This document shows, in pieces, positions 6,220-12,473 of a DNA stretch of 14,168 nt. The translations under genes and the position numbers were made by a program. Location of the stretch: positions 13,073 through 27,240 of the forward strand of contig MGNS01000150.1 of assembly GCA_001795165.1 (NCBI GenBank). Reading direction: 5' to 3'. A model generated the notes under the pieces. It had not been told where the DNA came from. It ran no database searches and saw nothing but the letters and a program-made list of their open reading frames with translations. This DNA comes from Chloroflexi bacterium RBG_16_57_11 (GTDB taxonomy: Bacteria; Chloroflexota; Anaerolineae; Anaerolineales; UBA4823). Within the stretch, counting starts at the first letter, position 1. Each line of letters starts with the position of its first letter.

Positions 6220-6990
6220 TTATAGGTGCTGGACCTTGCGCAAGGGCTCCAAAAAAGTCTTTGTTCGTATGTCCTTTGGCTCATCAAAAATTTGCTCGGG
6301 GGTACCTTCTTCAATAATCTCACCGTGATCTACGTGCATGATCCGGTCGGCAACATCCCGTGCAAAGCCCATCTCGTGGGTGACAACCAGCATCGTGGTC
6401 CCCTCGTAGGCAAGCTGTTTCATCACATCCAGCACTTCGCCAATTAACTCCGGATCGAGGGCCGAAGTCGGCTCATCGAAGAGCATCACACTGGGTTGCA
6501 TCGCCAGAGCGCGAGCAATCGCCACGCGTTGTTTCTGCCCGCCAGACAGGCGGATGGGGTGCTCGTCACGCTTTTCCAGAAGGCCCACCTTGCCCAAATA
6601 CTGCTCCCCGAGTGTGATGGCCTCCGCCTTGTTTAACTTCTTGACCGTTACCAATCCCTCGATAACATTTTCGATCACGGTCATGTGGGGAAAGAGGTTG
6701 AACTCCTGAAAAACCATCCCGGTGCTCAAGCGTAAACTTAGGATTTGATTACGGTCTGGGCGGACCCCTACCCCACAGGTCACAGATTTATCCGCGATGG
6801 AGATCGTACCAGCGGAGGGCTCCTCCAGAAAATTTAAACAACGCAGGAGGGTGCTCTTCCCGGAGCCGCTGCGTCCAATGATCACAAGCACCTCGCGCAA
6901 CTGAACCGTAAAGGAAACATCTTTAATGATGTGAAGCAAGTCAAACCACTTATGCAGATGTTCAACACGGATGATCGGATTAGCGTTCAT
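6220..6990 (-). CDS. Polar amino-acid ABC transporter, ATP-binding protein (GlnQ-like)
   Basis: This cytoplasmic ATPase powers uptake through the permease encoded just upstream. The 256-residue protein carries every ABC motif: Walker A GRSGSGKS (39-46), Q-loop FQEFNLFPH (94-102), signature LSGGQKQRVAIARAL (148-162), Walker B VMLFDEP (168-174), D-loop SALD and the switch histidine in VVTHEMGFA (202-210). The FNLFPHMT region and the VTHEMGFARDVADR block are typical of the polar amino-acid (GlnQ/HisP) branch. The segment DKSVTCGVGVRPDRNQILSL (67-86) before the Q-loop is less conserved. The ATG (6988-6990) overlaps the permease stop by 11 bp and has no Shine-Dalgarno sequence, suggesting translational coupling. 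The exact substrate cannot be deduced. Confidence 0.93.
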   Translation of the reverse strand: MNANPIIRVEHLHKWFDLLHIIKDVSFTVQLREVLVIIGRSGSGKSTLLRCLNFLEEPSAGTISIADKSVTCGVGVRPDRNQILSLRLSTGMVFQEFNLFPHMTVIENVIEGLVTVKKLNKAEAITLGEQYLGKVGLLEKRDEHPIRLSGGQKQRVAIARALAMQPSVMLFDEPTSALDPELIGEVLDVMKQLAYEGTTMLVVTHEMGFARDVADRIMHVDHGEIIEEGTPEQIFDEPKDIRTKTFLEPLRKVQHL

Positions 6991-7852
6991 AGGCGTGTGC
7001 GAGTCGTCGTTCCAGGCGCGACTGGAAGAAGGTAGAAATAATGGTTAGAATGAAGTACAACGCCGCAGCCAGCAAGAACATCTCCATGAACTTGCTTTCC
7101 TGACGGGCAAGGCGATTGGCCCGGTAGGTAATCTCCCAAATGCCCATCACAGAAACCAGGGCTGAGTCTTTTTGCATAGCAATGAACTGGTTGCCTATAT
7201 CCGGGATAATCACGCGCACGGCCTGAGGTAGGATCACCCGGCGCATCATCTGCCAGCGTGTCATACCGATGGCTGCAGCAGCCTCTCGCTGGCCATGGCT
7301 GATCGATTGAATGCCGGCGCGAAAAATCTCCGTCATATAGGCGCCGTAGTTCAAGCTAAGGGCCAGGATGCCCGATTGGATCGCGCTGAGGGTGAAAACG
7401 GAACCCAACTGCTGGAAACCGGCGATCTGAAGCTGCCGGCCGATCTGCGGCAACCCCAGGTAGATGATATAGATCTGGATCAAGAGCGGCGTACCACGGA
7501 TTACTGAGACATAAAACCCAGAGATGCCATCCGCGATCGGATTACCCGACAGGCGACCCAGGGCGCCAAAAAGCGCCAACACCGAAGCGATGATAATAGA
7601 AGCTAAGGATACACCAATCGTTACCCATACGCCTTTCAATACAAAATCGATGTGATCAACGATATAAGCAGGATCGATGTTCATTAGCAACAAGGCAAAT
7701 GAAAATATCACCACCAGCACCAGCCATACCAATCCAACCTGGAACATATGAGCCAGGCGAATACGGCGCTCTTGGGCAATGAATTGAAGCCCCATCGCCA
7801 TATCTGGATCGGTGAAGTCAGCGCCGAGCGGCGGTGCGGTCTCAACGCTCAT
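6980..7852 (-). CDS. Polar amino-acid ABC transporter, permease
   Basis: This inner-membrane channel subunit is of the His/Glu/Gln/Arg/opine type. The 290-residue protein has a 35-residue polar N-terminus, a hydrophobic segment at about 37-57 and further membrane spans near 71-98, 111-134, 156-178 and 257-276. The EAA loop GQREAAAAIGMTRWQMMRRV (187-206), followed by ILPQAVRVIIPDIGNQFI, contacts the ATPase. VIRGTPLLIQIYIIYLGLP (118-136) is the family's conserved early block. The ATG 7850-7852 is chosen because AGGAGGA lies five bases upstream; a longer frame to 7909 would run into the upstream terminator hairpin. An extra N-terminal helix before the five-helix core is plausible. Confidence 0.93.
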   Translation of the reverse strand: MSVETAPPLGADFTDPDMAMGLQFIAQERRIRLAHMFQVGLVWLVLVVIFSFALLLMNIDPAYIVDHIDFVLKGVWVTIGVSLASIIIASVLALFGALGRLSGNPIADGISGFYVSVIRGTPLLIQIYIIYLGLPQIGRQLQIAGFQQLGSVFTLSAIQSGILALSLNYGAYMTEIFRAGIQSISHGQREAAAAIGMTRWQMMRRVILPQAVRVIIPDIGNQFIAMQKDSALVSVMGIWEITYRANRLARQESKFMEMFLLAAALYFILTIISTFFQSRLERRLAHAYER

Positions 7853-7883
7853 CGTGTTCCTCCTGTGACGATAATCAAAAACA

Positions 7884-7911
7884 GGGTGAGGCTCGCTCCC
7901 GAGCCTCACCC
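7884..7911 (-). terminator. Intrinsic terminator/attenuator between binding protein and permease
   Basis: GGGTGAGGCTC pairs with GAGCCTCACCC (11 bp, 7884-7894 with 7901-7911) around a 6-nt loop. In the direction of transcription (minus) the stem is followed by TGTTTTTGATT. It lies 17 bp after the binding-protein stop and ends 31 bp before the permease start. As no separate permease promoter is evident, partial readthrough is the likely arrangement, giving more binding protein than permease and ATPase. Confidence 0.8.
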
Positions 7912-7928
7912 ATTACGTCATGGTCCGG

Positions 7929-8858
7929 TTACCACTGTTTGAGCTGGCTGAGATCGAATTCGCCTGCTGAGGTGGTCAAATCGAGGTTGTAATATTGTTG
8001 TGAAAGCTTGAGCAACGTACCATCGGCATGCATGGCATTGATTAACTCAGTGGCCTTTTCGACGAACGGCTTGGGGTCTTTCCCAGACGCCTTATCGACG
8101 GCCGCCGCCAGGTATTCAAAGAAGACCGGATCGCCCAGCTGTTTAAGAGGCAGCCCATCGGAAATCACACCCGCGCCGGTGGGCTGGGCTGTAAGGACCG
8201 CGTCCAAGCGTACCCCGTCACCCAAAGCCAGGTCTTGCAGGGCGTTCAGGTCGGTCTCATAGCCGGTAAAAGCGGCATCTGTAACCACATAGTTCATGGT
8301 TTCACCCGGAATTTGGAGCGTGCCTGCAACGTAAAAGTCATAGGTACAACCCGTGCAGGCGCCGATTTTCTTGCCCGACAGGTCGCTCGGCTGTGTGAAG
8401 GTCGTATTGTCATTATGGACAAAGAAGGCAGCCGGAGTGGTGTAGTAAGGCTGGGTGAAATAAAGATTTTCCATCCGCTCCGGGGTAATTGTCATCGAGC
8501 CGACCGAGATATCCCAACGATCAGCCCAATTGCCGGCCACGATCAGGGTCCAATCGGGTGTGGTGAAACAGGGCTCCACCCCCAGACGCTTGGCGATTTC
8601 GACCGCAACGTCGATATCAAAACCGTGTAGCTCAGCCGCGGTGCGCTGATCCGAGGTGCATTTGGTGTTTGCAGGCCGTTGAGCGTTTTCGACCAGCTCG
8701 GATTGCGGTGGATAGGCCGGGTCCGTTGATATGAGCAACGTGCCACGAGACAGAATTTCCCCCAGTTTATCATTTGCAGGCGTCGGCGTAGCCTGGCAGG
8801 AAACTAATAGCATGCTCAGGATGAGCATGAGCGGCAGAACGACATTCAGTTTCTTCAT
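7929..8858 (-). CDS. Amino-acid ABC transporter substrate-binding lipoprotein (SBP family 3)
   Basis: This extracytoplasmic solute receptor feeds the permease encoded downstream. The 309-residue protein has a lipoprotein signal: basic MKK, hydrophobic core and lipobox LVSC with the lipidated cysteine at 21, then a TPTPAN linker. Family-3 features follow: GTLLISTDPAYPP (39-51), GFDIDVAVEIAKRLG (79-93), WDISVGSMTITPERMENLYF (115-134), PYYTTPAAFFV (137-147) and LSGKKIGACTGCTYDFYV (160-177). Relative to common homologues there are about 15 extra residues after the first binding strand (about 52-75). Cysteines at 67, 97, 168 and 171 could form disulfides. The ATG 8856-8858 is set by AGGAGG five bases upstream and by the signal peptide; the open frame extends 49 codons further without support. 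Confidence 0.94.
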   Translation of the reverse strand: MKKLNVVLPLMLILSMLLVSCQATPTPANDKLGEILSRGTLLISTDPAYPPQSELVENAQRPANTKCTSDQRTAAELHGFDIDVAVEIAKRLGVEPCFTTPDWTLIVAGNWADRWDISVGSMTITPERMENLYFTQPYYTTPAAFFVHNDNTTFTQPSDLSGKKIGACTGCTYDFYVAGTLQIPGETMNYVVTDAAFTGYETDLNALQDLALGDGVRLDAVLTAQPTGAGVISDGLPLKQLGDPVFFEYLAAAVDKASGKDPKPFVEKATELINAMHADGTLLKLSQQYYNLDLTTSAGEFDLSQLKQW

Positions 8859-8893
8859 GTTATCCTCCTGGCTTTTATTGAAACACTTCGGAT

Positions 8894-8923
8894 AGTAAAC
8901 AAGGAGAGATTGTTGGGTGTCAA
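8894..8923 (-). promoter_or_regulatory. Candidate promoter of the ABC transporter operon
   Basis: A perfect TTGACA (8918-8923, minus) is followed 18 bp later by TTTACT (8894-8899, four of six). Initiation near 8887 gives a short leader containing the AGGAGG site. A second box, TATAAT at 9022-9027 with TTGAGG (9044-9049) 16 bp upstream, could add a longer transcript. Confidence 0.45.
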
Positions 8924-8998
8924 GCGGCGTTCCACCTCCTCTCGTTGCATGAAGAAAACATTCATAGCGACGACGAAAATCTGGAGAGGTAAAGAAAT

Positions 8999-9026
8999 TT
9001 GTCAAAGGACTGACTTTTCATATTAT
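8999..9026 (+). promoter_or_regulatory. Candidate upstream promoter for the metalloprotease gene
   Basis: TTGTCA (8999-9004) and TATTAT (9021-9026) are spaced 16 bp apart and each match consensus at five of six positions. The -10 overlaps the opposite-strand TATAAT at 9022-9027, so the two directions would compete. A second plus-strand -10, TAGAAT (9142-9147) preceded by TGT (extended -10 form), lies closer to the protease start and may be the main one. Confidence 0.35.
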
Positions 9027-9027
9027 A

Positions 9028-9042
9028 TCACCTGAGAGGTGA
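9028..9042. promoter_or_regulatory. Perfect 6-3-6 palindrome, possible operator
   Basis: TCACCT-GAG-AGGTGA is a perfect inverted repeat. On the minus strand it fills most of the spacer between TTGAGG (9044-9049) and TATAAT (9022-9027). On the plus strand it covers the predicted start of transcription from the 8999-9026 promoter. The position would let one dimeric repressor block both directions. No regulator gene is adjacent, and a 15-bp palindrome could arise by chance. Confidence 0.35.
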
Positions 9043-9197
9043 ACCTCAATAATTGGACCCATCCTAAATGGGGTAGAGTAGCAGGCGGACAAATTGCAAT
9101 GGGCTTGAGGCCTGGTTTCGAATTGGAACCCCAGGCGGTGTTAGAATATGCTCCAAGAATGAACCCGACTGTTTATCTTCAAGGCTCAATAGGTGCG

Positions 9198-10346
9198 ATG
9201 GATAACAGGATGAACCGAACCGTTTCAGTGGCTCTCGACCCCGAACGCCAGCATCAAGCCAAGGCGTATGCCCGCATCCAGCGACGGTTGATGCTGGTCG
9301 ATTTGGGGATCGGCAGTCTCTACCTGGTGGCCTGGTTGGCTTTTGGCTGGTCAACCGCGCTGCGTGATGCTTTGCTGAGATTTACACACAATGAGTGGCT
9401 CCTGGTGGCACTGTTTGCTTCGATCTTTGGCGGAATATTTCTTCTGATCAACCTCCCGCTGAGCTACTATGATGGCTTCGTCTTACCTCATCGTTTCGGG
9501 CTTTCGAACCAAACCCGGGGTGAGTGGGTGTTGGATCAGGTCAAGCTAGTCCTGATCGGCGGCGGGTTGGGGCTGGTGCTTTTAGAGCTCGTTTATGCGG
9601 TACTACGCGCAGCGCCCGACACCTGGTGGCTGTGGGCGACAGGGATCATGATCCTGTTCAACGTCCTGATGGCAAACCTGGCGCCGGTGTTGCTGTTTCC
9701 GATCTTCTTCAAGTTCAAACCGCTGGGTGAGGAGTACGCCGATTTAGAGAGACGCCTGCTTAGCCTGGCGGCACAGGCGCAAACCCAGGTGCGTGGTGTG
9801 TACCAGTTTGATATGAGCCGCCGGACCAAGGCCGCTAACGCTGCCCTGACTGGTCTGGGGAGCACCCGGCGCATCATCCTGGGGGATACCTTATTGAACG
9901 AGTTCGCCCCTGAGGAGATCGAAACCGTGCTGGCCCACGAGCTGGCCCACCATGTCCACAAGGACATCCCACTGGGCATCGCAGTAGAAAGCACCATCTT
10001 GCTGGCAGGTTTTTACCTTGCTTCGCGGGTGCTGGATTGGGGAATCGGGTTCTTCGGGTTCAACGGTCCGGGAGATATCGCCGCGCTGCCACTGCTTGGT
10101 CTGGCGTTCGGCGTCTTTGGCCTGGTTACGTTGCCACTCACCAACAGCTACTCGCGCTGGCGCGAGCGCCTGGCTGACGAGTATGCGCTGCGCCTCACAC
10201 GCAACGGTCCTGCTTTTGCTTCCGCTTTTACCCGCCTGGCCAACCAGAACCTGTCAGACGCAGACCCGCCAGCCTGGGAGGAGTTCCTGCTCTATTCACA
10301 CCCTGCGTTGAGCAAGCGGATCGCAATGGCGCAAGCCTACGTCTAG
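9198..10346 (+). CDS. Membrane-bound M48 metalloprotease, Ste24/CAAX prenyl protease 1 type
   Basis: This is an integral-membrane zinc endopeptidase. From the chosen ATG it has 382 residues. The N-terminal part has hydrophobic spans and the Ste24 block YYDGFVLPHRFGLSNQTRGE (90-109). The catalytic HELAH is at 247-251 in VLAHELAHHVHKDIPLG, and the third zinc ligand is probably E323 in SRWRERLAD. Two more hydrophobic stretches (about 257-286 and 292-315) separate them. Bacteria usually lack prenylated CaaX substrates, so its role may be membrane-protein turnover; that is inference. The start is uncertain: the frame is open from GTG 9039, but the first 53 codons show no family resemblance. ATG 9198 has a weak AGG, and ATG 9210 is also possible. 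The gene converges on the pspC-type gene. Confidence 0.88.
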   Translation: MDNRMNRTVSVALDPERQHQAKAYARIQRRLMLVDLGIGSLYLVAWLAFGWSTALRDALLRFTHNEWLLVALFASIFGGIFLLINLPLSYYDGFVLPHRFGLSNQTRGEWVLDQVKLVLIGGGLGLVLLELVYAVLRAAPDTWWLWATGIMILFNVLMANLAPVLLFPIFFKFKPLGEEYADLERRLLSLAAQAQTQVRGVYQFDMSRRTKAANAALTGLGSTRRIILGDTLLNEFAPEEIETVLAHELAHHVHKDIPLGIAVESTILLAGFYLASRVLDWGIGFFGFNGPGDIAALPLLGLAFGVFGLVTLPLTNSYSRWRERLADEYALRLTRNGPAFASAFTRLANQNLSDADPPAWEEFLLYSHPALSKRIAMAQAYV

Positions 10347-10352
10347 CGCGAA

Positions 10353-10384
10353 ACGGCGATACAACGCGTGTGTTGCATCGCCGT
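10353..10384. terminator. Hairpin between convergent protease and PspC-domain genes
   Basis: ACGGCGAT (10353-10360) pairs with ATCGCCGT (10377-10384). After one A-C mismatch, CAAC pairs with GTTG around a 6-nt loop, giving 12 bp in total. It starts 7 bp after the protease stop and ends 40 bp from the PspC-domain stop. On the minus strand TTTCGC follows; there is no long T-run. A shared terminator is the simplest reading. Confidence 0.5.
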
Positions 10385-10423
10385 CCCAGGAATTGGGCTT
10401 CGCTCGCATCTGCCACAAGTCGG

Positions 10424-10618
10424 CTATCCCCCGGGGATGATGACCCAGCAGATCAAGTACAGCAGCAAGCCTGGGATACCGCCGGGGAGCAACGCCAGCA
10501 AAAAAGCCAGCCGAAACCAGTTGGGGCTGATGCCGAAGAATTCACCCAGGCCGCCGCATACACCAGCGATCAAGCGGTTTTGTTTCGAGCGTCGCAGGGG
10601 TCGTCGAGTTTCAGACAT
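10424..10618 (-). CDS. Small PspC-domain membrane protein
   Basis: The 64-residue protein is a single PspC domain. A basic N-terminus (RRPLRRSKQNR) leads to the conserved turn LIAGVCGGLGEFFGISPNWF (17-36). A hydrophobic segment interrupted by glycines and prolines follows (RLAFLLALLPGGIPGLLLYLICWVIIPG, about 36-63). In enterobacteria PspC is a membrane sensor of the phage-shock envelope stress response; stand-alone short PspC-domain proteins are common elsewhere and their role is poorly known. The ATG (10616-10618) has AAGGAG six bases upstream. No pspA, pspB or pspF is nearby, so a link to envelope stress rests on the domain alone. Confidence 0.9.
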   Translation of the reverse strand: MSETRRPLRRSKQNRLIAGVCGGLGEFFGISPNWFRLAFLLALLPGGIPGLLLYLICWVIIPGG

Positions 10619-10678
10619 GGTTTTCTCCTTTTGATCACTAGATACACTATGAATACGTGAAGTTGAAACAAAAGTTGC

Positions 10679-10694
10679 GGTTACCCATTAACCC
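10679..10694 (-). terminator. Weak hairpin after the deacetylase gene
   Basis: GGTTA (10680-10684) and TAACC (10690-10694) form a 5-bp stem with a 5-nt loop, 13 bp past the deacetylase TGA. On the minus strand it is followed by GCAACTTTTGTTTC. The stem is short, so this is a low-confidence terminator within the 88-bp gap before the PspC-domain gene. Confidence 0.25.
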
Positions 10695-10706
10695 TGCCTG
10701 CCAGGA

Positions 10707-11615
10707 TCAATTCCCCGCGCTGACCGCCATTTGCGCCGCAAGCTTTATCGTCTGGAGGTGAATATCCACGACATCACTCACTTCGAGGGCATAACCGCCG
10801 CCCATCACCACCGCTACAGGCAACCCAATGGCCCGGCATTGCTCAAAAACGATCCTGTCTCGCTCCACCAGACCTTGTTTCGTTATCGATAGCCGCCCCA
10901 AGCGGTCTTCTGTATAGGGATCGGCGCCGGCGATGTAGATTGCCAGGTCGGCTTGAGCCCGCTGCAAGGCGCGCGGCAACCCGCTTGTTACCGCCTCCAA
11001 GAAAACATCATCGTCGCTGCCATCCGGCAGGGCAAGGTCCAGGTCGCTGTGCTCCTTGTGAAAGGGGAAGTTTTTCGCGCCATGCACCGAAAAGGTGAAC
11101 ACGGTTGGATCGCCGTTAAAGACCGCCGCAGTGCCGTTGCCTTGATGGACATCCAGATCCAGGATGACCACCCGGCTCGCCAGTCGCTCGACCTGCAAAA
11201 CCCGTGTCGCCACGGCGACATCATTGAAGACACAATAGCCCTCGCCGTGGTCCGGGTAAGCATGATGCGTCCCGCCCGCCAGGTTGGCGGCATAACCTTC
11301 CTCCAACGCGGATTGGCAGGTGCAAATCGTGCCGCCCACCGAATAGCGCGAGCGGACTACTAGCTCGGGCGACCAGGGAAAACCAATCCGGCGGAGCTCT
11401 TTTTCGCTCAGCCTGCCGTTGATCAACTTATCCACGTAATCGGCGTTGTGCACAAGCAGGAGCTGGTCATCGCTGGCCGGCTCGGCAGGCTGCAGCTCAA
11501 CGCCTGGCAGGTGCGCGGTGACGACCGCGTGGTGCAAAAGGGCATATTTCGGCATCGGGAAGCGGTGCCCTTCCGGCAAGGGCACCAGCAGGTGATCGGA
11601 AAAGAATATTTTCAT
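10707..11615 (-). CDS. Histone deacetylase family protein (class IV / HDAC11-like)
   Basis: This zinc-dependent amidohydrolase is of the arginase/deacetylase fold. In bacteria such enzymes remove acyl groups from proteins, polyamines or small amides; the substrate here is unknown. The 302-residue protein begins MKIFFSDHLLVPLPEGHRFP. It has the catalytic histidine pair in GGTHHAYPDHGEGYC (H117, H118), the zinc ligands D155 and H157 in DLDVHQGNGTA and D232 in AGADPYTEDRLG, and the active-site tyrosine in VMGGGYA (Y275). The set is complete, so it should be active. The ATG at 11613-11615 matches the usual N-terminus and lies 16 bp past the nitroreductase stop, but has no clear Shine-Dalgarno sequence. 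In-frame starts 15 and 21 codons upstream overlap that gene and look less likely. Confidence 0.93.
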   Translation of the reverse strand: MKIFFSDHLLVPLPEGHRFPMPKYALLHHAVVTAHLPGVELQPAEPASDDQLLLVHNADYVDKLINGRLSEKELRRIGFPWSPELVVRSRYSVGGTICTCQSALEEGYAANLAGGTHHAYPDHGEGYCVFNDVAVATRVLQVERLASRVVILDLDVHQGNGTAAVFNGDPTVFTFSVHGAKNFPFHKEHSDLDLALPDGSDDDVFLEAVTSGLPRALQRAQADLAIYIAGADPYTEDRLGRLSITKQGLVERDRIVFEQCRAIGLPVAVVMGGGYALEVSDVVDIHLQTIKLAAQMAVSAGN

Positions 11616-11631
11616 CAAAGACCCGGGAGGC

Positions 11632-12144
11632 TTACCACTTATCCCAGTGAACGACTTCATCGAACGTCCGCCGCCCACCCTTCATTGGTGGAGTGGTCAG
11701 CCGGTCCTCCTCCAGCGGATAGCCGAAAGACAACGCAAAACGGAGCTGCAGCTCTGGGGGAAAGCCGAGCACCTGGCGGGCCCTATCCGGCTCGTAGATC
11801 GTTGCCGGGCACGTGCCAACTCCCAATTCCCAGGCCGCCAGCTGCATGTAGGCCGCAGCCTGGCCAAGATCGAACAGGATTTGGAAGCGCTGGCTCGGGT
11901 CTTCCGAGACCAGAGCGACTCCTAAAGCCGCTCCGACCAGATGCCCTGCCCACGGACCACACTCCGCAAGCGATTGAAGGACGACCTTATCCCGGATAGC
12001 GATGAAATGCCACGGCTGGGTATTCTTGGATGATTGGGCGCGCCTGCCGGCATTCAGGATTGCGGCGACGACATCATCCGGTAACGGGATGTCTTTGAAC
12101 TGCCGAATGGCACGCTTGAGGCGAATAGCATCCGATACATTCAT
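11632..12144 (-). CDS. Nitroreductase family protein
   Basis: This is a flavin-dependent oxidoreductase of the nitroreductase superfamily; natural substrates vary widely (quinones, nitro compounds, flavins, iodotyrosines) and cannot be called here. The 170-residue protein is at the short end for the family. It shows the FMN-binding N-terminal LKRAIRQFKDIPLP (9-22), AQSSKNTQPWHFIAI (36-50), the central helix FDLGQAAAYMQLAAWELGVG (91-110) with CPATIYE after it, and a C-terminal segment FALSFGYPLEE (136-146). The ATG at 12142-12144 is chosen by family N-terminus; GAGG lies about 10 bases upstream. The open frame reaches 41 codons further, through the promoter. It is followed 16 bp later by the deacetylase gene, and the two probably form one transcript. 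Confidence 0.9.
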   Translation of the reverse strand: MNVSDAIRLKRAIRQFKDIPLPDDVVAAILNAGRRAQSSKNTQPWHFIAIRDKVVLQSLAECGPWAGHLVGAALGVALVSEDPSQRFQILFDLGQAAAYMQLAAWELGVGTCPATIYEPDRARQVLGFPPELQLRFALSFGYPLEEDRLTTPPMKGGRRTFDEVVHWDKW

Positions 12145-12473
12145 AATAGGGTATCCTCGCGAAATTTTAAGAATTATAGCGCGAATTTTCGCCCATAATT
12201 CATTCCAGATCGTGTGTGTAAACAGCCCATTTTGTAACAAACCCCCGTTTTCAGACAGAGTCACCACGTTTCCATTCCAATCGAGATTTCATTTGAACCC
12301 GGTCAGGAGGTTTGTTATTAGTACTGCAATACTATTGATTTATAAATATCACATAAATTCTTGCCAAACAGGTGATCAATGACGGTTCAATCGCCGGACT
12401 CACCACAACCGTATATCGTTTATAATCCAGGGGAATCATCGATGGCTGAAAAATTTCAAATAATGCAAATCGT
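12145..12473. other. 329-bp divergent intergenic region between nitroreductase and diguanylate cyclase
   Basis: No gene is evident. On the minus strand a perfect TATAAT (12173-12178) probably belongs to the nitroreductase promoter, with no good -35. The small palindrome GCGAA-TT-TTCGC (12180-12191) abuts it. On the plus strand TATAAT (12421-12426) is a candidate -10 for the cyclase, also without a clear -35. An AT-rich stretch (about 12310-12362) contains the inverted repeat TAGTA-6-TACTA (12319-12334) and another possible -10, TATAAA (12341-12346). Weak -35 elements may indicate activator dependence. Confidence 0.5.
12173..12178 (-). promoter_or_regulatory. Candidate -10 of the nitroreductase-deacetylase operon
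   Basis: A perfect TATAAT on the minus strand lies 29 bp before the nitroreductase ATG. No -35 better than three of six matches is found at 16-18 bp. A 5-2-5 inverted repeat (12180-12191) directly upstream is well placed to bind a regulator. Confidence 0.4.

Noticed and set aside
9050..9150. Possible insertion-sequence remnant upstream of the protease gene
   Set aside because: ACCCAT...ATGGGGT pairing and an AATTGGA repeat are visible, but there are no transposase fragments, paired terminal repeats or target duplication.
11448..11999. 183-codon plus-strand frame across the deacetylase and nitroreductase genes
   Set aside because: It is antisense to two recognised proteins and has a low-complexity, arginine/proline-rich translation.
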